8,162 nt of DNA from contig DEBC01000025.1 in assembly GCA_002348365.1 (NCBI GenBank), positions 1 through 8,162 of the forward strand, written 5' to 3'. The notes beneath the pieces were generated by a model. It saw only the letters and a program-made list of their open reading frames with translations, searched no databases and was not told the DNA's origin. The DNA is from Alphaproteobacteria bacterium UBA2966. Its GTDB lineage: Bacteria > Pseudomonadota > Alphaproteobacteria > UBA2966. Positions 1-6,124 of the stretch are shown piece after piece. A program made the position numbers and the translations under genes. The number at the start of each line of letters is the position of its first letter. The stretch's first letter is position 1.

Positions 1-20
1 GGGGGGGGGGGGGGGGGGGG
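1..20. other. Poly-G run at the window edge, probable artefact
   Basis: The first 20 bases are uninterrupted G, followed by TGGGGAGG. A pure G tract exactly at a sequence end is typical of two-colour sequencing dark-cycle artefacts or a poorly resolved contig end. The bases from about 21 onward look genuine because they give a sensible ribosome binding site and start for the first gene. No promoter or upstream gene can be read here. Confidence 0.75.
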
Positions 21-21
21 T

Positions 22-28
22 GGGGAGG
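22..28 (+). promoter_or_regulatory. Ribosome binding site of the first lactonase-like gene
   Basis: GGGGAGG lies 6 bases before the ATG at 35 and supports that start over the in-frame GTG at 20, which begins inside the G run. Its left edge merges with the suspect poly-G tract, so only the GGAGG core should be trusted. Confidence 0.55.
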
Positions 29-34
29 ACGTTC

Positions 35-916
35 ATGACCGAACCCGAAGTCGCATTGGTTTGGAAGGGACCCAACGAACTCGGAGAGAGTCCGAACTGG
101 AACTGGCGTGAAAACACCCTTCACTGGGTCGATATCAACGGACAGAAAATCCAGCGCCTAGATCCTGACCCGGACAGGGTATCCATCTGGGACGCGCCCA
201 TGAAGATCGGTTCCATCGTGTTTCGAGAGGAAGGCGGTCTCGTCGCCGGCATGCACACCGGCTTCCATTTCGTGGATCTGAATTCCGAGACATTCACACA
301 CATCGTAGACCCCGATCCCGACCATGCCAGCACGCGATTGAGCGACGGCAAGTGTGACCGGCGCGGCCGATACTGGTGCGGTTCGATGGACATGAACCTC
401 AATGATCCATTCGGCGCGCTGTACCGCCTGGATACCGATCTCACCTGCACGAAAATGGCCGACGGGGTGGTCGTATCCAATGGGCTGGCCTGGAGTCCGG
501 ACAATACGGTCATGTACTACGCAAATTCCCGGAGCAACACGGTCTATGCGTTCGACTTCGATATAGAGACGGGAGATATCGCCAATCGACGCGATTTTAT
601 TTCAACAGCAGACATTCCCGGCCGGGTGGACGGTGCCAATGTGGACACAGAAGGATGCTACTGGGCCGCCCACATCGACGGTTGGGAAGTCGCCCAATAC
701 GATCCGCAAGGCAACCTCATGCGCACGATCCCCGTTCCCGTGAGATATCCGAGCATGTGTTCTTTTGGGGGCAGAGAACTGGACGTGCTGTATGTGACGT
801 CGATCGGTTATGAGGTCCAGCCCGGGGACCTAGAGCGCTCGCCACTCGGCGGCACGTTGTTCGCCATCACTGGAACGGGTGCAACAGGAATTCCGGAACC
901 GTTTTTTGCGGGCTGA
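35..916 (+). CDS. SMP-30/gluconolactonase family protein, copy 1
   Basis: This 293-residue protein belongs to the SMP-30/gluconolactonase/LRE-like family of six-bladed beta-propellers, cytoplasmic metal-dependent enzymes that usually hydrolyse sugar lactones. It starts at the ATG at 35, where the product aligns end to end with copy 2. Expected metal ligands are present: E18 in GESPNW, N149 in VSNGLAWSPDN and D199 in RVDGANVD. R101, the substrate-contacting arginine of the family, is kept. The next contact, Asn in the usual RxNDG motif (N103 of human SMP-30), is S103 here (RLSDGKCD). A second family position, Asp in YxDS, is Asn (YANS, N164). The C-terminal GTGATGI...FFAG matches the family's closing strand. 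No signal peptide is visible. Lactonase activity is likely by fold, but the substitutions suggest a different substrate or reduced activity. The true substrate cannot be read from sequence. Confidence 0.88.
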   Translation: MTEPEVALVWKGPNELGESPNWNWRENTLHWVDINGQKIQRLDPDPDRVSIWDAPMKIGSIVFREEGGLVAGMHTGFHFVDLNSETFTHIVDPDPDHASTRLSDGKCDRRGRYWCGSMDMNLNDPFGALYRLDTDLTCTKMADGVVVSNGLAWSPDNTVMYYANSRSNTVYAFDFDIETGDIANRRDFISTADIPGRVDGANVDTEGCYWAAHIDGWEVAQYDPQGNLMRTIPVPVRYPSMCSFGGRELDVLYVTSIGYEVQPGDLERSPLGGTLFAITGTGATGIPEPFFAG

Positions 917-919
917 TTG

Positions 920-959
920 CGAACACCCTTCAAATCTCTTATGGAAAACGGAGTGTTCG
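920..959 (+). repeat. Inverted repeat between the two lactonase-like genes
   Basis: CGAACAC at 920-926 is the exact reverse complement of GTGTTCG at 953-959, with 26 bases between, and two more C-G pairs can form inside across a one-base bulge. It lies in the 74-base gap between the paralogues. There is no T run after it, so it is not a classical terminator. It could be an operator half-site pair or an mRNA stem. Seven perfect pairs with a long loop can arise by chance. Confidence 0.3.
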
Positions 960-979
960 TATTGCCGGCGTGCGAGACA

Positions 980-985
980 GGGAGG
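980..985 (+). promoter_or_regulatory. Ribosome binding site that sets the start of copy 2
   Basis: GGGAGG lies 5 bases before the GTG at 991. It falls inside the open frame if the upstream GTG at 970 is used, so it argues for 991 as the real start. Confidence 0.65.
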
Positions 986-990
986 ACAAA

Positions 991-1875
991 GTGGCAAATC
1001 CTGAGGTCGAATGTATCTGGAAAGGTCCGGACATCCTGGGAGAGGGACCCATCTGGAACTGGAAGGAGAATGCGCTCTACTGGGTCGATAGCGACAAGCC
1101 CGCAATTCGCCGGATCGATTCGGATACCAACGAAGTCACGACGTGGGATGTGCCCGAAACAATCGGGTCGATGGTGTTTCGCGAAGCAGGCGGCGTTGTC
1201 GCCGGCCTCTGGCAGCGCGGGTTCAGCTTCATCGACCTGGATACGGGCGAGGTCACGCCCATAGCCAATCCGGATCCCGACAACCCGATCACGCGTCTCA
1301 ACGATGGCAAATGCGACAGGGCCGGCCGCTACTGGAGCGGCACGATGGATACCACTTTCAATGACCGGCTGGGCAAACTCGTCCGTCTCGACACCGACCT
1401 CTCATGCACCGTGATGGATGAAGGATTCTATGTCACCAATGGAATTGCCTGGAGCCCCGACAACCAGACCATGTACTACTCGGATTCACGTGGGCGCACG
1501 GTCTACGCCTACGACTTCGACATCAACACCGGCGACCTGGCCAATCGACGGGATTTCATCTCTCGCGAAGGAGAGGAAGGGCGCATCGATGGCGCCACCG
1601 TCGATACCGACGGCTGCTACTGGGCAGCGCATATCAATGGCTGGGAGGTCGCGCAGTATGACCCTGCAGGAAAACTGATGCGAACCATTCCCGTGCCCAT
1701 CCGCTATCCGACCATGTGCACGTTCGGCGGCCCCGACCTCGACATCATCTATGTCACGTCACTGTCTTGGGAGATTGAGCCAGGCGACAACGAGGCATCA
1801 CCGCTCGCGGGTGGACTTTTCGCTATCCGAGGGACAGGTGCTACCGGCATCCGCGAGGCCTTTTTCGCGGGGTAA
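991..1875 (+). CDS. SMP-30/gluconolactonase family protein, copy 2
   Basis: This is a 294-residue six-bladed propeller of the SMP-30/gluconolactonase family, probably a cytoplasmic sugar-lactone hydrolase. An in-frame GTG at 970 would add seven residues, but the GTG at 991 has a well-placed GGGAGG and its product (MANPEVECIWKGP) lines up with the first residues of copy 1. All key family residues are visible: metal ligands E18 (GEGPIW), N150 (VTNGIAW) and D200 (RIDGATVD), and substrate contacts R102 and N104 in RLNDGKCD. The YSDS motif keeps its Asp. By eye it is about 60-65% identical to copy 1 and higher in the C-terminal half, so the two arose by tandem duplication. The 74-base gap and shared strand make co-transcription plausible. 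Copy 2 looks like the conventional enzyme of the pair. The specific lactone is unknown. Confidence 0.9.
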   Translation: MANPEVECIWKGPDILGEGPIWNWKENALYWVDSDKPAIRRIDSDTNEVTTWDVPETIGSMVFREAGGVVAGLWQRGFSFIDLDTGEVTPIANPDPDNPITRLNDGKCDRAGRYWSGTMDTTFNDRLGKLVRLDTDLSCTVMDEGFYVTNGIAWSPDNQTMYYSDSRGRTVYAYDFDINTGDLANRRDFISREGEEGRIDGATVDTDGCYWAAHINGWEVAQYDPAGKLMRTIPVPIRYPTMCTFGGPDLDIIYVTSLSWEIEPGDNEASPLAGGLFAIRGTGATGIREAFFAG

Positions 1876-1908
1876 GTGCCTCCGAGAAGGAGGGAATTGA
1901 ATCGGCGT

Positions 1909-1952
1909 GATTTTCACTCCCCCTAAACAGGGGGAGAGTCGGGTGGGGGTGG
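1909..1952 (+). repeat. REP-like hairpin element, left copy
   Basis: A perfect 8-base-pair stem, CTCCCCCT (1917-1924) and AGGGGGAG (1929-1936) around an AAAC loop, is followed by a G-rich tail, AGTCGGGTGGGGGTGG. It lies between the convergent copy 2 lactonase and the VOC gene. No T run follows the stem on either strand, so it is not a standard intrinsic terminator, though it may still stop or stabilise transcripts. The same stem-plus-G-tail design recurs inverted at 1993-2030. Confidence 0.6.
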
Positions 1953-1992
1953 ACACTCATTGAACAGTTGGGCAACACCAGAACACAACACA

Positions 1993-2030
1993 CACCTCCC
2001 TCTTCACTCCCCCTTCAAGGGAGGAGGAAT
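1993..2030 (-). repeat. REP-like hairpin element, right inverted copy
   Basis: Read on the minus strand this segment gives a C-rich arm, a TTGA loop region, AGGGGGAG and then a tail ending GAGGGAGGTG, matching the left copy at 1909-1952 arm for arm. The stem is less perfect (CCCTT/AAGGG core with a mismatch beyond). Two inverted copies about 40 bases apart resemble a BIME-type paired REP arrangement. I infer a dispersed repeat family; other copies would have to be found elsewhere in the genome. Confidence 0.5.
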
Positions 2031-2056
2031 TCCTCTCCTGGCATGTCGACGCGTCC

Positions 2057-2584
2057 TCACAGGCTGATCTCCCTGACCGGGTCCGATCCGTCCCAACCCT
2101 CGGACGCCTCTCGAACCTTGTCGAAGGCAGCCTGGCGCGTCGCAGTCAGGTGCGAGACCTCGATGACCGTGCCGGGATGGGCTTCGGTTTCCAGATACAC
2201 GAAGCGGCCCAATTGCCCCACCTGCGCCGTCTGGCCGATGGCATAGCCCTGCTTCAACAGAGGGTTGACGAGCGCATCGATATCTTTCGGCCAATAGGCC
2301 ACATGCTGCAGGCCTTCATGCCCCCGATCGATGAAGTCCTTGAACATGGAAGGCGCGTCATTGGTTTGTTGGATCAGTTCCACCTGGAGCGGGCCTGAAT
2401 TCGCCAGGGCGATAGAGACGTGAGGATCCGACGGCTCCCCTCTGAAAACGAAGTCGCGAAACGGAAATCGCTCCGTATAGAACCAGGGCCCAACCCCGAT
2501 AACATCAATCCAGTGTCGCATCGCAGCATGGATATCGCGCACGACATACCCATTCTGGCGGATTTCTCCGAAGATCCGGCTCAT
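2057..2584 (-). CDS. VOC family (glyoxalase-fold) protein
   Basis: This 175-residue protein of the vicinal oxygen chelate superfamily resembles the Glyoxalase_4 / methylmalonyl-CoA epimerase-like group. The N-terminal half opens with QNGYVVRDIHAAMRHW followed by GVGPWF, typical of the first beta-alpha-beta unit. The likely metal ligands are E69 (QVELIQ), H94 (LQHVAYW) and E142 (VIEVSH), plus a first-strand residue near Q10/N11, where many relatives have His. The start is the ATG at 2584 with GAGGGGAA (2591-2598) six bases upstream. The gene lies 39 bases downstream of the nucleoside transporter on the same strand, so it probably shares its transcript. Members include epimerases, dioxygenases, lyases and resistance proteins; the sequence does not show which. 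A ring-opening or isomerising role on a small carbon compound is possible but unproven. Confidence 0.85.
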   Translation of the reverse strand: MSRIFGEIRQNGYVVRDIHAAMRHWIDVIGVGPWFYTERFPFRDFVFRGEPSDPHVSIALANSGPLQVELIQQTNDAPSMFKDFIDRGHEGLQHVAYWPKDIDALVNPLLKQGYAIGQTAQVGQLGRFVYLETEAHPGTVIEVSHLTATRQAAFDKVREASEGWDGSDPVREISL

Positions 2585-2623
2585 ATCCCGTTCCCCTCAC
2601 ATTTGCCTAAATCTGATCAGCTC

Positions 2624-3865
2624 CTACAGCAGACCCACAATGGCGCCCGTCATACATGTCGCGAGAGTCCCCGCGACGATAGACTTGAGACCCAACGATA
2701 CGATCTCGGCCCGCCGGTCGGGCGCCATGGCGCCGAGGCCACCCACCATGATGCCGAGACTGCCAAAATTCGCGAATCCGCAGAGGGCATACGTCATGAT
2801 GCGTTTACTTCTCTCGGAAAAAGATTCCTCGGCGAACGCTGCAAGTTCCAGGTAGGCGATCAACTCATTGAGCACGATCTTGATTCCGAGCAACGATCCG
2901 GCGGCCACCGCCTCGGACCATGGAATGCCCATCAACCACGCCACCGGTGCCATGATGTAGCCCAGGAGGCGCTGCAGGGTAACCGATTCGCCACCCAGGT
3001 CGGGTAACAATCCCAACAACGCGTTCGCCAGGTATACCAGCGCCACAAGAACGATGAGCATGGCGATGATGTTCAACAGCAGGCGTAGGCCGTCGAACGT
3101 GCCCGTCGTCACGGCGTCCATGCTGCTGTCGTACAGCCGGGTGGGAACAACCTCACCACCGGTTTCCTCGCCATCCGCCGGTATCATGAGCCGTGCCAAG
3201 GCGATTGCTGCCGGTGCACTGAGAATGGATGCCGTCAGCAGATGACCGATCGGATCGTCCACCACGCCATTCAAGAACGCCGCGTACAGAACCATGACCG
3301 TCCCGGCAATGGTCGCCATTCCCCCCGTCATGATGATGAACAGCTCACTGCGGCTGACCTGGGCGAGATAGGGGCGGATGAACAATGGCGCCTCAACCAT
3401 GCCCACAAATATATTGGCAGCCGTGCTGCAGCCCACCGCACCGCCGACGCCCATCGTACGACGCAAGGCCCAGGCGAAGCCTTGCACGATGACCGGCAAG
3501 ACCCGCCAGTGGTAGAGCAGCGCCGAAAGGGCGCTGATGACGAGGACCAGGGGCAGTGCCTGGAACGCCAGCACGAATGATGCGCCCGGGTCGATCACTT
3601 CGAAGGGGTAGGCCCCACCGCCGACGAACCCGAACACGAACGATGTGCCCGCGGTTGTCGCGTCCTGAAGGGCGACCACAACTCTGTTGAGAACGAGGAA
3701 CAGATCCCGAGCCCAGCTGAGCTTGAGGAGAATCAGAGCGAGAACAAACTGAAGTCCAATCCCTGCCAGTACAGTTTTCCAGGCAACACCGCGCCGATTC
3801 TCACTCAGGAGCCAGGCCAACCCGACGAGAACGCAAATTCCGATTAAGCCTTGTATCGCAAGCAT
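2624..3865 (-). CDS. nupC: Concentrative nucleoside transporter (CNT/NupC family)
   Basis: This 413-residue inner-membrane protein belongs to the CNT family, which imports nucleosides by symport with Na+ or H+; E. coli NupC is 400 residues. The order of family parts is intact: N-terminal hydrophobic helices (about 1-20 and 31-50), the Gate-like segment (about 98-225), a hydrophilic loop (229-255) and the C-terminal transport half (about 256-413). The ribose-binding signature NELIAYLEL (N333, E334) and the F364-x-N366-x-x-S369 motif of the substrate site are present. The nucleobase motif, GQTE in well-studied members, reads GMVE here (155-158), with the Glu kept. The start is the ATG at 3865; a weak GGGGAC lies about nine bases upstream. 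It is divergent from the formate dehydrogenase operon and likely heads a transcript that includes the VOC gene. Family confidence is high; nucleoside specificity is not certain, and the symbol denotes the family. Confidence 0.92.
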   Translation of the reverse strand: MLAIQGLIGICVLVGLAWLLSENRRGVAWKTVLAGIGLQFVLALILLKLSWARDLFLVLNRVVVALQDATTAGTSFVFGFVGGGAYPFEVIDPGASFVLAFQALPLVLVISALSALLYHWRVLPVIVQGFAWALRRTMGVGGAVGCSTAANIFVGMVEAPLFIRPYLAQVSRSELFIIMTGGMATIAGTVMVLYAAFLNGVVDDPIGHLLTASILSAPAAIALARLMIPADGEETGGEVVPTRLYDSSMDAVTTGTFDGLRLLLNIIAMLIVLVALVYLANALLGLLPDLGGESVTLQRLLGYIMAPVAWLMGIPWSEAVAAGSLLGIKIVLNELIAYLELAAFAEESFSERSKRIMTYALCGFANFGSLGIMVGGLGAMAPDRRAEIVSLGLKSIVAGTLATCMTGAIVGLL

Positions 3866-4061
3866 TTAGCTAGTCCCCGCCCCAGTCTGCAGGTGTGAGT
3901 CCACTCGATTGATAATTAAACCTCTATCCACCGTCCTGACTGCGCGCCGACGGACCTTGTCTGCCGGCGGTCATGGCATAGTATCTGTTCCGCACGGCGA
4001 CCACAGCTCTTGCTCGCTCGACCTGAACCGAATACTGGAATGTGCAATCAACCACCACCCC
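3866..4061. other. Divergent intergenic region, left part
   Basis: This stretch separates the nucleoside transporter (minus strand) from the DUF3553 remnant. The transporter's promoter must lie here or further right. An AT-rich patch at 3909-3920 (TTGATAATTAAA) could hold its -10 element when read on the minus strand, but I cannot pair it with a convincing -35. The plus frame open from 3909 to 4061 has no recognisable protein character. No RNA gene is visible. Confidence 0.5.
3957..3984 (+). promoter_or_regulatory. Candidate sigma-70-type promoter for the DUF3553 remnant
   Basis: TTGTCT (3957-3962) and TAGTAT (3979-3984) are separated by 16 bases, each matching four of six consensus positions. 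The implied transcript start is about 70 bases before the ATG at 4062. It is the best-placed match upstream of the broken gene, but matches of this quality are not rare. Confidence 0.3.
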
Positions 4062-4230
4062 ATGATCACCGATTTCACACCCGGTACGTTCGTTCGTCAT
4101 CCCCAGCATCCGGAGTGGGGCATCGGTCAAGTTCAATCGGCAATCGGCCACCGCCAACTTCGAACACGCGGGCAAGAAACTAATCAATACCGAAGTGATT
4201 TCGCTGGTTATCGTCCGATCCGAACCATAA
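4062..4230 (+). pseudogene. Frameshifted DUF3553 protein
   Basis: From the ATG at 4062 one frame reads MITDFTPGTFVRHPQHPEWG and continues GQVQSAIGHR up to 4154. A second frame, starting at ACC 4150, reads TANFEHAGKKLINTEVISLV to a TAA at 4228. Together these give the familiar DUF3553 pattern (FxPGxFVRHPxxPEWGxGQVQS...NFEHAGKK), a small beta-rich protein of about 60 residues also found at the end of some UvrD helicases; its function is unknown. In relatives about three residues separate the IG and T of IGxRVTxNFEH, whereas here one base does. That is what loss of 8 bases between two ACCGC copies would produce, leaving one copy at 4150-4154. If translated as it stands, the product would run on out of frame to 4304. 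No good ribosome binding site precedes the ATG. An assembly error is possible, but an 8-base loss is less typical of one than a single-base slip. Confidence 0.7.
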
Positions 4231-4420
4231 GGGAGAGGTGGTTCTGGATTTCAACTCTGGCCGGTGCAAATCCTGTTGATTTCCGATCCCGACCAATTGA
4301 GTAACAGCACGGACGAATTTAGCATGCAACGATGTGACCCACAGGGTCGGCCGATGCAACGTCGAGGTCGACTAAGGCGCTCAGTAGTTGTAGGAACCTC
4401 AGAGATGATAGCGAGGAACA
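4231..4420 (+). promoter_or_regulatory. Probable control region of the formate dehydrogenase operon
   Basis: This gap of 190 bases precedes the beta subunit gene and should contain its promoter. It has a direct repeat ATGCAACG at 4324-4331 and 4354-4361 (30 bases start to start, about three helical turns), an inverted repeat GACCC-ACA-GGGTC at 4336-4348 between them, and a near-palindrome GTCGA-GG-TCGAC at 4361-4372. No convincing -35/-10 pair or sigma-54 site was found. The ribosome binding site is probably GAGGA at 4413-4417, close to the ATG at 4421. Confidence 0.4.
4324..4372 (+). repeat. Direct and inverted repeats upstream of formate dehydrogenase
   Basis: The direct repeat ATGCAACG brackets GACCCACAGGGTC, a 5-3-5 inverted repeat, and the second copy abuts GTCGAGGTCGAC, a 5-2-5 inverted repeat. 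The cluster ends about 50 bases before the start codon, a plausible position for an operator near the promoter. Formate dehydrogenase operons of this type are often controlled by a LysR-type regulator, but no regulator gene is in the window, so the link is inference. Confidence 0.4.
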
Positions 4421-6124
4421 ATGACGGGATCTGAGAAATTCAGCGCCAACATGAAGAGTCCGGGCGCACGCCGCGGCAAGGCGCGTCCATTCCTGAAGGG
4501 ACGTCAGGTCGACACCGACGCACTTCAGGAAATTCAGGACCTGCTTGGCGATACGCCCCGCCAGCGCGACCTCCTGATCGAATTCCTTCATCTCATACAG
4601 GACCGGTTCGGTTGCCTGTCGCATCGACATATGGCGGCCTTGGCGCATGAAATGCGCCTGCCCATGGCGGAGGTTTTTGAAACGGCAACCTTCTACGCCC
4701 ACTGGGATGTTGTCGGAGATGACGACCCGGCTCTTCCCGACATAACGGTTCGTGTCTGCGACAGCCTCACCTGCGAGCTGCTGGGCGGCGTAAGGCTGCT
4801 GGAAGAACTCCGGCTGAGTCTCGGCGACAGCGTGCGGATCGTGCCCGGCCCCTGCATGGGCAGGTGCGAGGGCGCCCCCGTGGCCTGCGTGGGTCACAAT
4901 TACATGAAACATGCCACCGTCGACTCCGTCTCAGGGGCGGTGATGAATGGCACGGTCGAGGAACCATCTGTCGCAAGCACCGGCTTCGATGACTACGTCG
5001 CCAAGGGCGGCTACAACACGCTGAAGGAATGCCTGGGTGGCGACAAATCCCTCGACGATGTGCTGAGTACCTTGGACGACAGTGGGCTTCGTGGGCTCGG
5101 CGGCGCGGGATTTCCCACATCGCGCAAGTGGCAGTTTGTACGCCAGGAACCAAAGCCCCGGCTGATGGCGGTGAATGCCGACGAAGGGGAGCCAGGGACT
5201 TTCAAGGACCGCCATTATCTGGAGACCGATCCCCACCGATTCCTCGAAGGCATGCTCATCGCCGCGTGGGCCGTCGAAGCCGAAGATATCTACATCTATC
5301 TGCGCGACGAATATCCGGCGGCCCACAAGCTGCTCACCGGCGAGCTCGACAGGATCCGCACCGAAGGATTGGCGGACGGTGTGACCATCCATCTGCGGCG
5401 TGGCGCCGGCGCCTACATCTGCGGGGAAGAATCGGCGATGCTCGAAAGCATCGAAGGGAAGCGGGGACTTCCCCGTCACAAGCCGCCGTTCCCCTCTCAG
5501 GTCGGCCTGTTCGGACGCCCCACCCTGATCAACAACGTGGAAACCCTCTATTGGGTTCGCGATATCCTCGAACGGGGGTCTGAATGGTACGCCAGCCAGG
5601 GCCTGAATGGTAGCAAGGGGCCGCGGTCGTTTTCGGTATCGGGCCGCGTCAAGGATCCCGGCGTAAAGTTCGCACCCGCCGGCATTACCGTGCGCGAGCT
5701 CATAGATGTGTATTGCGGAGGCATGGCGGACGGACACCTGTTCAAGGCCTTCCTGCCGGGCGGAGCGTCGGGAGGAATTCTGCCCGCCTCACTCGCGAAT
5801 GTCCCGCTGGACTTTGGCACACTCGAGGAACATGGCGGCCTGATCGGCTCGGCTGCCGTCGTCATCCTTTCTCAGGCGGATAGTGTGAGGGCCAGTGCCC
5901 TGAACCTGATGAGGTTCTTCGAAGACGAGAGCTGCGGCCAGTGCACCCCTTGCCGGGTCGGTACCGAGAAAGCCGTCAAGCTCATGCAGCAGCCCGACTG
6001 GGACACCGGGCTGCTCGAGGAACTGAGCCAGTGCATGGTCGATGCCTCCATCTGTGGCCTGGGACAGGCGGCACCAAATCCCTTAAGACACGTCCTCAAG
6101 TTTTTCCCGGAGGAAGTCACATGA
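4421..6124 (+). CDS. fdh1B: NAD-dependent formate dehydrogenase beta subunit, NuoE-NuoF fusion
   Basis: This 567-residue cytoplasmic diaphorase subunit takes electrons from the alpha subunit and reduces NAD+. Residues 1-30 are a basic, probably disordered leader. Residues about 31-180 are NuoE-like, with [2Fe-2S] ligands C113, C118, C145 and C149 after the ETATFYAHW motif. Residues about 190-567 are NuoF-like: the FMN-site glycines RGLGGAGFPTSRKW (224-237), NADEGEPGTFKDR (252-264), GAGAYICGEES (328-338), and 4Fe-4S ligands C505, C508, C511 (ESCGQCTPCR) and C545. Length and fusion match Methylorubrum Fdh1B rather than the separate FdsG and FdsB subunits of Rhodobacter or Cupriavidus. The start at 4421 has GAGGA just upstream; an internal ATG at codon 11 is a less likely alternative. 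The stop overlaps the alpha start as ATGA, pointing to translational coupling. The symbol is by analogy. Confidence 0.95.
   Translation: MTGSEKFSANMKSPGARRGKARPFLKGRQVDTDALQEIQDLLGDTPRQRDLLIEFLHLIQDRFGCLSHRHMAALAHEMRLPMAEVFETATFYAHWDVVGDDDPALPDITVRVCDSLTCELLGGVRLLEELRLSLGDSVRIVPGPCMGRCEGAPVACVGHNYMKHATVDSVSGAVMNGTVEEPSVASTGFDDYVAKGGYNTLKECLGGDKSLDDVLSTLDDSGLRGLGGAGFPTSRKWQFVRQEPKPRLMAVNADEGEPGTFKDRHYLETDPHRFLEGMLIAAWAVEAEDIYIYLRDEYPAAHKLLTGELDRIRTEGLADGVTIHLRRGAGAYICGEESAMLESIEGKRGLPRHKPPFPSQVGLFGRPTLINNVETLYWVRDILERGSEWYASQGLNGSKGPRSFSVSGRVKDPGVKFAPAGITVRELIDVYCGGMADGHLFKAFLPGGASGGILPASLANVPLDFGTLEEHGGLIGSAAVVILSQADSVRASALNLMRFFEDESCGQCTPCRVGTEKAVKLMQQPDWDTGLLEELSQCMVDASICGLGQAAPNPLRHVLKFFPEEVT
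6109..6114 (+). promoter_or_regulatory. Ribosome binding site of the alpha subunit, inside the beta gene
   Basis: GGAGGA lies 6 bases before the ATG at 6121 and sits within the last codons of the beta subunit. Together with the ATGA overlap it supports coupled, matched translation of the two subunits and fixes the alpha start. Confidence 0.75.

Noticed and set aside
1..28. G-quadruplex regulatory element
   Set aside because: The G run at the exact sequence edge is more simply an artefact.
1917..1936. Intrinsic terminator for the second lactonase-like gene
   Set aside because: The stem is strong, but no T run follows on either strand; it is better described as a REP-like hairpin.
2420..3007. 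Plus-strand open frame of 195 codons across the VOC and transporter genes
   Set aside because: It crosses two well-supported minus-strand genes and their junction, and its composition is not protein-like.
3909..4061. N-terminal extension of the DUF3553 protein from an ATG at 3909
   Set aside because: The frame is open, but the residues show no family character, and DUF3553 proteins normally begin near the MITDF-like segment.
4062..4230. Programmed ribosomal frameshift in the DUF3553 gene
   Set aside because: No slippery heptamer or downstream stem is evident at 4145-4155, and the missing spacing residues fit a deletion better.
4276..4304. Promoter TTGATT - 17 bases - GAGTAA upstream of formate dehydrogenase
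   Set aside because: The -10 match is too weak to call.
4319..4912. Minus-strand open frame of 197 codons facing the beta subunit gene
   Set aside because: It lies largely opposite the NuoE-like part of a clearly recognised gene and has no family features; it is a by-product of GC-rich codon use.
4931..5737. Minus-strand open frame of 268 codons
   Set aside because: It is fully antisense to the NuoF-like domain, whose motifs are unmistakable; the antisense product resembles nothing.
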